DNA of 64,000 bases from Marinobacter salexigens (GCF_002806945.1 NZ_NIHC01000009.1:48519-112518); one strand, 5' to 3'; counted from the stretch's first letter, positions 47,815 through 57,851 are shown. Notes: generated by a model not told the origin, from the letters alone. Made by a program: numbers and translations.

Positions 47815-50800
47815 GCAATGATGTCCGTTTCCAAAAAGGGATTACAAACCTGATGCCAGAAAACTTTGTCCTCCTCGTCCCGAGGCGGCTCTTGAACGGG
47901 TGTTACAGGCCAGTCGCCGTCTGGTGTTACTTTGAGCATATAGACTTCCTGGGTATAGAGCCCCTCAGAATGAAGCGCGTCTATCCGAACCATCAGTGCA
48001 AGATCTCGGGTTTCCGGAGATAGCCCACGCTTGCTGTGGTTCGGGGGGGCGAACGCCAATTGTAGGTGCCCGGCTTTATCCTCAATAGATAAGCTCGTCA
48101 GGATATCCTGGGAACAACGTACCCAAGCCTCCGGCGTATTTGTCCACCGCCCAGAATCTTCAGGCCGGATTCGCCAGGCGCAAAGCCAAACTTTGCGGGA
48201 AGCTGGCTGACCCATGGATTCCTGCAACTGCGATGCTGTTAGCGCATGGCAGTTCAGAACCAGTTGCGCTTTCGCGTCGCCTTCGTCCACCGGTCGCTTT
48301 TCCATAGTCAGGCTGTGGCCGAGCCGTGCCAGTGCCTGCCCGTACTCCTCCAGGGAACTGTCTGTTATTTGCCGCGCCTCGCGCGACCAAGGGGTGGTTA
48401 ACAACCACTGGTCGCGCTCCCCCAGGTTGTAGCGGTTATACAGCCAAGTGCCGCCCAGCTCAAACACGGTAAAAACCAGCCCGGCAATATTCAAGCGCGC
48501 GAAAAGACTCGATAGTCGAGTACCCGCCGCGGCCCAAGCTGTGGCTAAATCGTCGCTGGCTTGCAATATGTTAAAACCTACGTGCAGAGTTCGGCCAAAA
48601 CCATAGGCGCTCGTCACGGTCAAACCACCGCTTCCCACCATAGCAAGCGCTGCGCCCATTTGAGCTTCGGCATTTCCGATCCGTGCCGCTTCCAGCCAGT
48701 TGTTCGCATGTTTGTAGGTGCCAATGGCTGCACCAATCGTGCTTGCAAAATAGGCTATTCCACCAATCCTGATATGCAGCTTGCCCATGTGAACGTGCAC
48801 CGATTGCAAAGTGCCACGCTGCCAAGCTTGCGCCAAAGCCTGTGCCCTGGACGAAAGAATGGTGTCCGCCAAGCCTTGGGCTGCCAGAAAACCAGCACTA
48901 GCTGTGCCTGCAACGCTTTCGATGACTTTGCCATAATTCTTAGAGTCCGGGGCCTGAGCGTTAACCTCAATAGCGATCTTAACCAAATTAACCGCTTGGA
49001 CAATAAAGACCAGTACACCCAGCCCATCGCCCATCAGGTTCACACGTGGCGCAGAACCCAACCCCTGACGAATACTCCCCATCAGTGTCCCCATCTGCTG
49101 CTTTTCCAGAGCAGGCAATATCAAAGAAAGGCCCGCCCGCCCCGTTTCCGATGACTCAAGTTTTAAGCCGCTGCTGGTTTCTTCTACCGGGCTGAGAGCC
49201 CCAGCTATGCGCTTACCCAGGGTGCGATGCTCTTCCCGGGTTGCCTTGAATTCGCTGAGGATAGTTTTGGCCCGTTCAGATTTGTGGCCATGGGTGGTCT
49301 TGGCGACGTCATGATCGCTGCTCAGGGTTTCTAACCGTTTGTTAAGCGCCAGCAGTTGTTCCAGATTCTGCCGGAAAGTGGACAGCTCTGTTTCCGAGGC
49401 AACGCGAAACTCCACCTCGCCGGTACGGATTGCCTTCAGCATCTGGCCTTTGAAGAAATACGGCAGATCCCGGAACAGATCATCCAAAGGAGGAATCCGG
49501 TTAGCCTCAATTCCTTGATACAACCGATCCATGGTTCTGGCGACACTCCGTGAAACCGCCGGTGCCAAGATATCGCCAACCGCAGCAGCCTTAATCTGTA
49601 TATCCTGAGAGCGTCGTTCAATATCGGGTAGGCGCTCTGCCTCCGCACTGATTAACTGCTGCGCCCACTCGGTAGCTTTGGTCACCACACTGTATCCCGC
49701 CCCCGCAATACCCAGATATGTGGTCAGAGGTTCGACATCCGGCGCTTGAGCGGCTTTGGGCAGGGTGTGGAACAGTGGATGACTGAACTGTGGGTTTGCT
49801 TCCATCCAGGCAAGTACTTTGTCCGCCGCTTCGTCTGTACGGCAAAGGTCTTTCGCACAGGCATAATTGAGATCCAGAGCCGCCTCCAACTGAGCATCAA
49901 CTGCCACATCGAAATACCAGGCAGCGTGATGGAAGCGAGACTCACAGTAAAGCGCTACCCGGTCTTCGGTGATATCTGCAAGCAACCCTTGCCAACGTGC
50001 CAGCTTGGCCCGTTGAGCCGCCATAAATGCGTCCATGCGAGGACGATCAATGAGATCGTTAATTCCTCGTTGACCAAGCTTGGCACCATTTAGCTGGTGG
50101 TAGTTCTGAAGATTGAGCTGATTGATGGTATCCCTGTGCTGAGCATAGCCCTGCTGCCCAAGGGCGTCGATCATGGCCAACTGTGCTCGTACCAGAGGGT
50201 TGTCCCCGTGCTGCTCGCGCAAGTAAATTTCGGGTCCCATTGGTTGAGGGCCGCGGTAGTCTGCGCGGATCTTCAGATAGTCATATATCGCACGGCGCTG
50301 AACCTCATCGGTGTTTTCGTGCAGTGCCTGAAAAGGCTCTCCTTTTGAACCTCCAGCAGCAGCCTCAAGCGTCGAGTCACTGATCTGTATCAGGGATTCT
50401 ATCCATGCACCTACCAAGTAGTCCCGTTCATTGTTAGCACTTTCTGCCCAATCGGAAATCCAGCCAACCACATCATCCTGATGCTGGGCCAGATCGACCA
50501 TCACGCCGACATCGTCCCGAACCGCCAGGCAAAGGCAGTTCGAAGGATCCTCAATATTCTGCTGTTCAATCAGTTTGCCAAAGCGAGTCTTGTGAAAGTA
50601 AGGCTGATTCTCCCAGTGGTAAGGCTCGCTTTCTTGGGGATGCGCGCCCTCTGGGGGCTCCTGATCCGGGCCTTCTGCAAACTCTGCAACCCACTCCTTG
50701 GCTTGTTCAGGGGTAAGCAGAGACGCTCCGCCAGAAGCAGGAGAAGCCGAGGCCAGGTCAATTCGCTGCAGAAGGGCTTCCCGCTCTGTCGGGTCATCAA

Positions 50801-51194
50801 GCACTTGAGCCTTTTTGCGATCCGTCCAGGCGATATCCGAGAAGGAGACATACAGCGTATGAGTTTTTGGATACTCGATTTTCCCACCATTATGGCCAGA
50901 CAGCTTGCCACTCTCATGACTGTATTCGTGCAACTCGCCTGTATCTGCATCAAGAACATACAGGTATCCGTCCCTGAGAAGGCGGTAACCCAATGGCCGG
51001 GATACCAGTTCGTAGGGATACCCGGAATCCTTGCCTGCAGGGGCGACCTCTACCCTGCCATATCGCACTGGCAGCAAGTTAACCGTTTGAAGCAAAGGGC
51101 ATGATTCAGGCTCATTTACCGGAGTACCTGACTGTTCCCAGCAAAGGAGTTCACTGCTTTCTCTATCGTCTACCGGTCTCGTTTTGCGTGTCAT
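47811..51194 (-). CDS. T6SS effector, VasX/BTH_I2691-like, putative membrane-acting toxin
   Basis: A 1127-residue protein. The N-terminus (CPLLQTVNLLPVRYGRVEV, GYPYELVSRPLGYRLLRDGYLYVLD) matches the VasX N-terminal/MIX-type domain of T6SS effectors. Long helical regions run through residues 330-700. The C-terminal part has about five hydrophobic stretches (for example near residues 730-750, 845-865 and 880-930), as expected for a colicin-like pore former. It follows VgrG and the DUF4123 adaptor by three bases, exactly the VasX arrangement in Vibrio cholerae. Pore formation is inferred from architecture. Confidence 0.85.
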   Translation of the reverse strand: MTRKTRPVDDRESSELLCWEQSGTPVNEPESCPLLQTVNLLPVRYGRVEVAPAGKDSGYPYELVSRPLGYRLLRDGYLYVLDADTGELHEYSHESGKLSGHNGGKIEYPKTHTLYVSFSDIAWTDRKKAQVLDDPTEREALLQRIDLASASPASGGASLLTPEQAKEWVAEFAEGPDQEPPEGAHPQESEPYHWENQPYFHKTRFGKLIEQQNIEDPSNCLCLAVRDDVGVMVDLAQHQDDVVGWISDWAESANNERDYLVGAWIESLIQISDSTLEAAAGGSKGEPFQALHENTDEVQRRAIYDYLKIRADYRGPQPMGPEIYLREQHGDNPLVRAQLAMIDALGQQGYAQHRDTINQLNLQNYHQLNGAKLGQRGINDLIDRPRMDAFMAAQRAKLARWQGLLADITEDRVALYCESRFHHAAWYFDVAVDAQLEAALDLNYACAKDLCRTDEAADKVLAWMEANPQFSHPLFHTLPKAAQAPDVEPLTTYLGIAGAGYSVVTKATEWAQQLISAEAERLPDIERRSQDIQIKAAAVGDILAPAVSRSVARTMDRLYQGIEANRIPPLDDLFRDLPYFFKGQMLKAIRTGEVEFRVASETELSTFRQNLEQLLALNKRLETLSSDHDVAKTTHGHKSERAKTILSEFKATREEHRTLGKRIAGALSPVEETSSGLKLESSETGRAGLSLILPALEKQQMGTLMGSIRQGLGSAPRVNLMGDGLGVLVFIVQAVNLVKIAIEVNAQAPDSKNYGKVIESVAGTASAGFLAAQGLADTILSSRAQALAQAWQRGTLQSVHVHMGKLHIRIGGIAYFASTIGAAIGTYKHANNWLEAARIGNAEAQMGAALAMVGSGGLTVTSAYGFGRTLHVGFNILQASDDLATAWAAAGTRLSSLFARLNIAGLVFTVFELGGTWLYNRYNLGERDQWLLTTPWSREARQITDSSLEEYGQALARLGHSLTMEKRPVDEGDAKAQLVLNCHALTASQLQESMGQPASRKVWLCAWRIRPEDSGRWTNTPEAWVRCSQDILTSLSIEDKAGHLQLAFAPPNHSKRGLSPETRDLALMVRIDALHSEGLYTQEVYMLKVTPDGDWPVTPVQEPPRDEEDKVFWHQVCNPFLETDIIA

Positions 51195-51197
51195 GAT

Positions 51198-52025
51198 TCA
51201 TCCTTGATCTCTAAAAATAGCGCAACCGCTGCCTGACAAAGTGACTGTGTCTCCAGACAGGACTGAAAACAAAAATCGCATCATCTCCCTTGGGCTTTGA
51301 TGACCGGCATCACGGGCGCTTACAAGAATCGAGAACAGCCTGGGGAATGCTTCTTTAAGAAACGGCCCACCCAAACTCATCCGTGTTCTGGCGTCCAGAC
51401 TCTCCCAGATCTGCAATGAGACCTGACGCATATTGAAGGCATCAAAAGCCTGGGTAAGCTCATCAGAGAGCGCAAGAGCATACCCGTTGTTTTCAGTGCC
51501 CCCAATACCCTGCTTTCCTGGCTCAATACAATGCCATCGTTGGCTGATCTGATCGGGGATAATCAGTTGCCGGACAACACCGGACGGGGGGCGCTGGCCG
51601 AGCTGATCTCCGATGACAGTCCGGGCAAGAGCAGGATGGGAAATGCGGACAATTTCTTCACAACCTGATCCTTTTTCTACCTGGAGATGGGCTCGAATCC
51701 AGCGCATGAAGGCCGTTCTATCTACTCCGGTAACGATCAGATATCCATGTTCCTGCATCGCACCATTCTTCAGGAAAGCCGCCAGTACGGGATCATCTGC
51801 CCCGTTCAACCAGACAATCCAGGGCGATATTTCAGCGATTTGATCCCAGCGTGTCGTGGCGTAAAGGCACTCAGCGTCCACTTCAGAGTCATCGGCCCAC
51901 TGGTAGATCTGTTTTCCCGCCTCCGGGATGGCGACGCCATCCAACATCAGGGCAACCGAATAACCCGCTGGCCAGCCCAGGACGTCAAAGGGTGATTCCG
52001 TAACAGATCCGCAACCCTGACTCAT
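51198..52025 (-). CDS. DUF4123 T6SS adaptor/chaperone (Tap/VasW-like)
   Basis: A 275-residue protein with the DUF4123 pattern: YSVALMLDGVAIPEAGKQIYQW at the start and the SPWIVWLNGADDPVLAAFL and HGYLIVTGVDRTAFMRWIRAHL blocks. DUF4123 proteins load effectors onto VgrG and are encoded between the two, as here. The gene overlaps vgrG by four bases (ATGA) and ends three bases before the effector start. It is expected in the cytoplasm and not to be secreted. Confidence 0.88.
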   Translation of the reverse strand: MSQGCGSVTESPFDVLGWPAGYSVALMLDGVAIPEAGKQIYQWADDSEVDAECLYATTRWDQIAEISPWIVWLNGADDPVLAAFLKNGAMQEHGYLIVTGVDRTAFMRWIRAHLQVEKGSGCEEIVRISHPALARTVIGDQLGQRPPSGVVRQLIIPDQISQRWHCIEPGKQGIGGTENNGYALALSDELTQAFDAFNMRQVSLQIWESLDARTRMSLGGPFLKEAFPRLFSILVSARDAGHQSPREMMRFLFSVLSGDTVTLSGSGCAIFRDQG

Positions 52026-54094
52026 GAGGGTTTTTCCTCACAAATGGGACAAGTAGCCTTGCCTTTCTTTAAGGCCGCCAACTGGGACTGCACATCTAGG
52101 CTGGGTGCATTCTTTCTCTGCCCAACCTCCGCCAAAGCATCAACCTCAGCCGCAACAGGAATATCCACCTCCAAACTCTGAGGCAATCCCGGCATCACTG
52201 CCCCCTGCCCACTCCCACTCCCCGGCGCCCCACCAGAATTAATCTTTATCCCCGGCCCACTCAGCGTAACCCCACTGGGATCCAGCTTGATAAAGCTGCC
52301 ACCGCCAGAAATGGTGATTTCGGCACCCGCATCCAGCACTACTTTAGCGCCGGCTTTGTGGTGGGCTTCGCTGCCTGCTTCGCAGAGAGTGGCACTGCCA
52401 GATTTCTGATGCAGGGTGCCGCCGATGGTCAGGCTGCAGTCGGCTCCGATGGTTTGGCGTTTTTCGCCGTCGACCGTGAGGTGTTCATTGCTTTTTACGT
52501 GGCTGAAGCGGTCATTCTCAACCGTTAGATGGCTGTCATTTTTGATGACTTCGGTGCGGTTGTTTTCGGTGAGCAGGTCCAGGTCTTTCTGGGCGTGGAT
52601 GTAGATTTGCTCTTTGTCCGCTTCGTCCTCAAACCGCAATTCGTTGCTGCCCTCACCTTTGTGGGTTTGGGTTTTCAGTGTGGTGCGGGTTTTGTGTTCC
52701 GGCAGCGCGTAAGGCGGTGTGTTGGTCGCATGGTACGTGCGGCCGGTAATGATGGGCTGATCCGGGTCGCCGGCGAGGAAGGACACAATCACTTCGTTGC
52801 CGATTCTGGGCAGGGCCACGAAGCCATATTGTCCGCCAGCCCAGCCCTGGCTTACGCGCAACCAGGCGCTGCTGTGTTCGTCGTTCTTGCTGTATCTGTC
52901 CCAAGGGAAGCGTACTTTTACCCGGCCAAATTCGTCGCAGTGGATTTCTTCCCCTTCGGGGCCGGTCACTATAGCGATTTGCGGGCCGTCCATGAGTGGG
53001 CGGCGGGTGATGTTTGGCCGCCAGGTTTTGTCGGCCGGTACGGCGCTGAAGGTGTTGTGGTAGCTGGTGGGTTCAGAACCACCCTCTTCTTCCAAAGCCT
53101 GGGGCTGTTTGCCGGTGTGGGTAACCGCCGTAAGCAGCCAGTCCCGGTTCAGTTTGGGGTTGTCGTGCTCGGTAAGTTCGGTTTTGGCACCGCAGGTGAA
53201 GTCTGCGCGGTTGCTCTCGCCGGTGGCGGTGCTGGCGTCGCTTCTGAGGGCATCCAGCCGCGCTTCGGTAAAGGGCTGGCCGCTGGCATCGGCTTTGAAA
53301 CGGCCTGGGTAATCAAAGTGCTGGTAATCCTGCCGTTGGTTGGCACTGGCGGCACTGTATTCGTGCATCAGGGCGTAGGCCGGATTTCTGAAGGTATAGT
53401 CTTTGGTAACGACGGAGGCAGCTCGAACACGCTCTTCATAGCGGAAGCGGAACACCGCAGGCTGTTTGGTGCTTCCGCCGGCCTTGCCGTTGTATTCAGC
53501 GGCTTCCAGTCTTGGCGCATCGCCGTGGTGGTCGGCAAAAATCAGGCCGGGTTGCTCGCCTCCGTCCACGCTGCCGTGCTGGTAGCGGTAGTGCCAGCCT
53601 TCTTCGGCGGCCAGTCGTTCGATAAACGCCAGATCGCTTTCCCGGTGCTGTACGCAGTACTCCCGTTCTTGGGGCGCGCGCTTCAGATTGAACTCAGCAC
53701 TCATAATGCTCCGCTCTTCCAGCAAGGAACGCACGATGGTGTCTGTGGTTTGGGTCTGGAATATACGGCTGTTGTGCATCAGCCCCAAACGCCACAAAGG
53801 CGGCTGGATGATCAATTCGTAGCGGGTGCGGCGGTGGCCGGAATCACCCCGGGCGAATTCGTTGACCACGCCGATGAAGCGGCGAAGGGGCATGCCGCCT
53901 TGCCAAACAACCAGATCAACTTGCTGCTCCAGCACTTCGGAGGCATCAATATCCTGATCGGTACTGGCCAGTTCAAGGCGACCATGAAAAAGCTCGGATA
54001 GCCGTTCAGTCAGCGTAAAGCCGACAACGGAAAATAAATCAGAGGGGAGTTCGCCAACACGGGCGGTAAACTGCAGTCCGCTTGCCTGGGGCAT
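52022..54094 (-). CDS. vgrG: Type VI secretion tip protein VgrG
   Basis: A 690-residue VgrG. The gp27-like N-terminal part runs to about residue 370 (LLEERSIMSAEFNLKRAPQ, YCVQHRESDLAFIERLAAEEG). A gp5 OB-fold follows (EEIHCDEFGRVKVRFPWDRY, AGGQYGFVALPRIGNEVIVSF, GDPDQPIITGRTYH), then the repeated beta-prism (HLTVENDRFSHV, EHLTVDGEKRQTIGA). The C-terminal tail of about 60 residues ends in a CPICEEKPS motif after a linker, beyond the DUF2345-like region. It forms the puncturing spike with a PAAR protein not seen here. It is the first gene of the cargo unit. Confidence 0.94.
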   Translation of the reverse strand: MPQASGLQFTARVGELPSDLFSVVGFTLTERLSELFHGRLELASTDQDIDASEVLEQQVDLVVWQGGMPLRRFIGVVNEFARGDSGHRRTRYELIIQPPLWRLGLMHNSRIFQTQTTDTIVRSLLEERSIMSAEFNLKRAPQEREYCVQHRESDLAFIERLAAEEGWHYRYQHGSVDGGEQPGLIFADHHGDAPRLEAAEYNGKAGGSTKQPAVFRFRYEERVRAASVVTKDYTFRNPAYALMHEYSAASANQRQDYQHFDYPGRFKADASGQPFTEARLDALRSDASTATGESNRADFTCGAKTELTEHDNPKLNRDWLLTAVTHTGKQPQALEEEGGSEPTSYHNTFSAVPADKTWRPNITRRPLMDGPQIAIVTGPEGEEIHCDEFGRVKVRFPWDRYSKNDEHSSAWLRVSQGWAGGQYGFVALPRIGNEVIVSFLAGDPDQPIITGRTYHATNTPPYALPEHKTRTTLKTQTHKGEGSNELRFEDEADKEQIYIHAQKDLDLLTENNRTEVIKNDSHLTVENDRFSHVKSNEHLTVDGEKRQTIGADCSLTIGGTLHQKSGSATLCEAGSEAHHKAGAKVVLDAGAEITISGGGSFIKLDPSGVTLSGPGIKINSGGAPGSGSGQGAVMPGLPQSLEVDIPVAAEVDALAEVGQRKNAPSLDVQSQLAALKKGKATCPICEEKPS

Positions 54095-54356
54095 GTCTTC
54101 TATCCCTGAAGATTGGTGTGTTATCCATGCTCGTCCTGAGCCGGTGCCCGATTATACCCACCACGTTTGTGAATGTAACCCCGCTGCGCCGAAGCGCTTC
54201 AAGCATGAGAGCTTGACCACAACTCTATTCTACGCCACTCTAATTTGGTCTCGTTACGCAACTTAAGTGGCAAAACGGTTACTGAAGGGCAAAAACTTCG
54301 GCAAACAACTGGTGCACATTGCCGACTAAAGCAATCGGCGTGTAACTCAGGGAAAG

Positions 54357-55325
54357 CTACTCCCCTATCTGGAGGAGTACCTTCCCGGTATTTTTGTTGG
54401 CATCCACATGAGCCATGGCCTCTTCAACCTGCTCAATAGGCCAGGAGCTGTCAATCACAGGCTCAATCTGCCCGGCAACCAGCAGCGGCCAAACGTGGCG
54501 ATACAAGTCTTGCAGCACGCGCTCTTTATCTGCCACTGAGCGGGATCGCAAAGTAGACCCAATCAGCTTGTGGCGTTTAACCAGCATAAGCCCCAAATCG
54601 ACCTCTGCAAAACGCCCTCCCAGAAGACCGATCAGAACAATTCGGCCATCGGCGCTCAGAACCCTTTGGTCATCCTTGATGTAGCTCCCGCCTACCGGGT
54701 CCAGCACCATATCCACGCCGCCCCAGCTTTTCACCGCATCAACAAACGATCCGTTCTTGCGGTTCCAAGTGCCCGTTGCGCCCAGTTTGCGGCACACTTC
54801 CAGCTTGTCATCGTCACCTGCAGTGGCAAATACCGGGTTACCAAACGCTGTGGCTATCTGAATAACCGTGGTGCCCAAGCCGCTGCCCGCCGCGTGCAGC
54901 AATACACGCTCACCTGGCCTCAAGTCGGCTTCCTGATAAAGATTCAACCAAGCCGTCGCGAACACTTCAGGAAGTGCTGCAGCTTTTTGCAATGTATATC
55001 CCTTGGGTATGGGCAATACCTGAGCAGCAGGAACCACAACCTTGCTTGCGTAACCTCCCCCGGTCAGAAGTGCACACACTTCATCACCCACTTCATAACC
55101 CGTAACGGCTTCGCCAACAGCGGCAATACGACCGCTGACTTCCAGCCCGAGAATTTCAGACGCTCCCGGAGGTGGTGGGTAAACGCCCGCCCGCTGAGAC
55201 AGATCAGCCCGGTTAACGGCAGTCCAGACAACATCGATTTCTACGTGGTATGCAGGCAGTTCGTCGAAGCTCGCATAGTCTTCCCACACCAGGGAATCAC
55301 CGACTATCTTGATTGCTTTCATCAT
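54357..55325 (-). CDS. NAD(P)H quinone oxidoreductase, PIG3-like
   Basis: A 322-residue MDR-family protein of the PIG3/QOR type: MKAIKIVGDSLVWEDYAS, TAVNRADLSQRAGVYPPPPGASEILGLE (catalytic domain entry), and the AGSGLGTTVIQIA Rossmann motif near residue 150. It lacks zinc-binding cysteines. These enzymes reduce quinones with NADPH. The frame continues upstream to 55454, but the ATG at 55325 (followed by a second ATG) begins the normal family sequence. It lies 46 bp behind the kinase gene on the same strand. Confidence 0.92.
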   Translation of the reverse strand: MMKAIKIVGDSLVWEDYASFDELPAYHVEIDVVWTAVNRADLSQRAGVYPPPPGASEILGLEVSGRIAAVGEAVTGYEVGDEVCALLTGGGYASKVVVPAAQVLPIPKGYTLQKAAALPEVFATAWLNLYQEADLRPGERVLLHAAGSGLGTTVIQIATAFGNPVFATAGDDDKLEVCRKLGATGTWNRKNGSFVDAVKSWGGVDMVLDPVGGSYIKDDQRVLSADGRIVLIGLLGGRFAEVDLGLMLVKRHKLIGSTLRSRSVADKERVLQDLYRHVWPLLVAGQIEPVIDSSWPIEQVEEAMAHVDANKNTGKVLLQIGE

Positions 55326-55371
55326 GTATCGAATCTCGGCACTCTTGAGTGTCCAGCTATTGAATATCCAG

Positions 55372-56325
55372 CTATGAATCGCGTGTCTTATCAGGATACC
55401 CCATGTGGATGGGTGGTTCGACTTTGAAGCTAAGGGAATGTGATTCCGACACACCTATCACCACATCCGCCCTCGCCGGCATTTCCGCAAGGGATGCTTT
55501 GGTTATCCGTTCATAGTGCATAATAAACCGTGTGATTTCATCATCGCTCATAACCCGCAACGGCTGCGATCTATCATCCGATGCTGCTGCTCTCATTCGC
55601 TCTGCCAGTTTGTTTTCCTGCAAGGTACGCCATTCCAGAACGCTTTCCATGGAGGGCGCTTTAAGCATAATCAGGCAATCCAGCTGACCGAAGAACTCCT
55701 TATAGTTTGTATTCAAGCACTGGTTCACGTAGTCGCGCCATACTCCTTCCGTATCTTCTTGCTCCTCCAATAGATTCACCGGAACTGTAAGTGCCTTCTT
55801 GCTTTGCGCGCGGGCTCCCACACACCAGCCCTCCAGCAAAATGACAGCCGCCCTGCCTTTGAATACTGGCCAATCATCTGCTGGTGCCCTGTCATCTATT
55901 GATTTATCGAATGCAGGGATGGCGGTTTCATCCCCCGGTTGGGCTGAGCGAAGCTGATCTATCACCCGCAGGCCAAGCTCAAGATCGTGTGTGCCCGGCA
56001 CCCCACGGGTCAGCAACAGTGGGTGTACTTGCCCGGCAAGCTCCCGACGCTCTGCTCTGGTAAGGTAGATATCATCAAGGGAGAAGCTGACTGTAGGGCA
56101 ATCCCAGTGCTTTGAGAGCAGCTCTCTCATAAACAGGGCCAGAGTCGATTTACCCGTTCCCTGTGCACCGTGAATACCTACAACAAGCGTTCGTTTCGCC
56201 GACCTACGGAGCTGCGAGACATACTGCACCAGGGGCACAATAATCTGCCGCACCGTGTTGGCGTAGCTTTTAGGTAGACCTTCCTGGTCTATTAACGTGG
56301 CGATAGTATTTTCGAGCGCATTCAC
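55372..56325 (-). CDS. P-loop kinase, D-glycerate 3-kinase-like
   Basis: A 317-residue P-loop kinase with Walker A at GIHGAQGTGKST (Lys59), VSFSLDDIYLTRAERRELA, a TRGVPGTHDLEL segment and VILLEGWCVGARAQ. This pattern matches the plant/yeast glycerate 3-kinase (GLYK) group and its bacterial relatives. D-glycerate 3-kinase makes 3-phosphoglycerate, but uridine or pantothenate kinase-like activities cannot be excluded. It is divergent from selO across about 70 bp and may share an operon with the quinone oxidoreductase gene. Confidence 0.85.
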   Translation of the reverse strand: MNALENTIATLIDQEGLPKSYANTVRQIIVPLVQYVSQLRRSAKRTLVVGIHGAQGTGKSTLALFMRELLSKHWDCPTVSFSLDDIYLTRAERRELAGQVHPLLLTRGVPGTHDLELGLRVIDQLRSAQPGDETAIPAFDKSIDDRAPADDWPVFKGRAAVILLEGWCVGARAQSKKALTVPVNLLEEQEDTEGVWRDYVNQCLNTNYKEFFGQLDCLIMLKAPSMESVLEWRTLQENKLAERMRAAASDDRSQPLRVMSDDEITRFIMHYERITKASLAEMPARADVVIGVSESHSLSFKVEPPIHMGYPDKTRDS

Positions 56326-56396
56326 AAGCAGAGCTGATTCCCGGTGTTAGTTGGTAGTTTGCAAGCATTCTTATTGATTTGGAGTATAGGCCTTTT

Positions 56397-57851
56397 ATGA
56401 GCAGCAATAGTTTTCGCGTAGAGCACCGCTACCTGGAACTCCCGGACAGCTTCTACACCCGCGTTCAGCCCACTCCGTTAAAAGACGCCAAAATGGCGTG
56501 CTTCAACCACAAACTGGCGCAGGAGATGGGCTTCCACGTTACCAACGAAGCCGACTGGGCGAAAATTGGTGGCGGCACAGAACTGCTTGAGGGCATGGAC
56601 CCGGTTGCCATGAAATACACCGGCCACCAGTTTGGCACGTACAATCCGGAACTGGGGGATGGCCGCGGCCTGTTGTTGTGGGAAACAGTCGGCCCCGATG
56701 ACCGCCGCTGGGATTGGCATCTTAAAGGCGCGGGAACAACCCCCTACTCCCGCTTTGGCGATGGCCGTGCGGTTCTGCGCTCTACCATTCGGGAATATCT
56801 GTGCAGTGAAGCCATGCACGGGCTCGGCATTCCAACCACCCGCGCTCTGTTTATGGTCAGCGCCCGGGACCCGGTTCGCAGAGAATCCATTGAAACCGCT
56901 GCTTCATTGGTGCGAGTCGCCCAGAGCCACATACGGTTTGGCCACTTTGAGTTCGCAGCTCACCACGAAGGCCCGGAAGCCGTAAAAACCCTGTTGGAAC
57001 ACGTTATATCCCTGCACTTTCCACATCTGATTCAACTACCCGAAGAAGAGCGCCACGCCCGCTGGTTTGAAGAGGTAGTAGAGCGCACCGCAAGGCTGAT
57101 TGCCGACTGGCAAGCAATAGGCTTCTGCCATGGCGTGATGAACAGCGACAACATGTCCATCATTGGCGACACCTTCGATTACGGGCCTTTCGCGTTTCTC
57201 GACGACTTCGATGCAGGTTACATCAGCAATCACACCGATCAAGGTGGCCGCTATGCCTATAACCGCCAGCCACAGGTCGGCTTTGCCAACTGCCAGTATC
57301 TCGCCAATGCCCTCTTACCCGTTATGGAAGAAGACACCATCCGCAAAGGATTACAGCGGTATGAAGCCGTCTACAACGGTCGCTTCTTACAAAACATGCG
57401 AGACAAGCTTGGTTTGGCACAAGAGGACGATGGCGACCTAAGCCTGGTAATGGACACCTTTAGCATGCTCAACGAACACCATGCCGACTACACAACCTTC
57501 TTCCGCGCACTTTCAAGCCTTTATGACCACGGCCATGCGCCCTTGCGGGATTTGTTTGTGGATCGCCAGGTGGCAGATGAATGGCTTGCCCGCTATGAAG
57601 AGCGACTTGAAAAAGAAACTCGCGCAAGAGATGAGCGTGAATACGAGATGCGCAAAGTAAACCCAAAATACATTTTGCGGAACTACCTGGCGCAGAAAGT
57701 GATTTTGGAAGCTCAAAATGGCGATTTTGAACCCATGAAGGAATTGCTCAAGGTTCTGGAAAAGCCCTTCGACGAACAGCCGGGCTATGAAAAGTACGCT
57801 GCGCTGCCGCCAGACTGGGGCAAACACCTGAACATCAGTTGTTCGAGCTAA
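56397..57851 (+). CDS. selO: Protein adenylyltransferase SelO (YdiU family)
   Basis: A 484-residue pseudokinase-fold AMPylase. Blocks KYTGHQFGTYNPELGDGRGLLLWE-type, DWHLKGAGTTPYSRFGDGRAVLRSTIREYL-type and GVMNSDNMSIIGDTFDYGPF (the catalytic DFG-like region) are all present. The C-terminus ends NISCSS, with Cys in the place of selenocysteine found in eukaryotic SelO. It AMPylates metabolic and redox proteins. ATG 56397 is taken; the earlier TTG at 56379 is unneeded. Convergent with fumarase across a shared terminator. Confidence 0.95.
   Translation: MSSNSFRVEHRYLELPDSFYTRVQPTPLKDAKMACFNHKLAQEMGFHVTNEADWAKIGGGTELLEGMDPVAMKYTGHQFGTYNPELGDGRGLLLWETVGPDDRRWDWHLKGAGTTPYSRFGDGRAVLRSTIREYLCSEAMHGLGIPTTRALFMVSARDPVRRESIETAASLVRVAQSHIRFGHFEFAAHHEGPEAVKTLLEHVISLHFPHLIQLPEEERHARWFEEVVERTARLIADWQAIGFCHGVMNSDNMSIIGDTFDYGPFAFLDDFDAGYISNHTDQGGRYAYNRQPQVGFANCQYLANALLPVMEEDTIRKGLQRYEAVYNGRFLQNMRDKLGLAQEDDGDLSLVMDTFSMLNEHHADYTTFFRALSSLYDHGHAPLRDLFVDRQVADEWLARYEERLEKETRARDEREYEMRKVNPKYILRNYLAQKVILEAQNGDFEPMKELLKVLEKPFDEQPGYEKYAALPPDWGKHLNISCSS

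Noticed and set aside
52529..54001. 490-codon open frame on the plus strand opposite vgrG
   Set aside because: It is the antisense shadow of a clearly conserved VgrG; the translated product is low-complexity (Gly/Val/Phe-rich) with no recognisable domain and no ribosome binding site.
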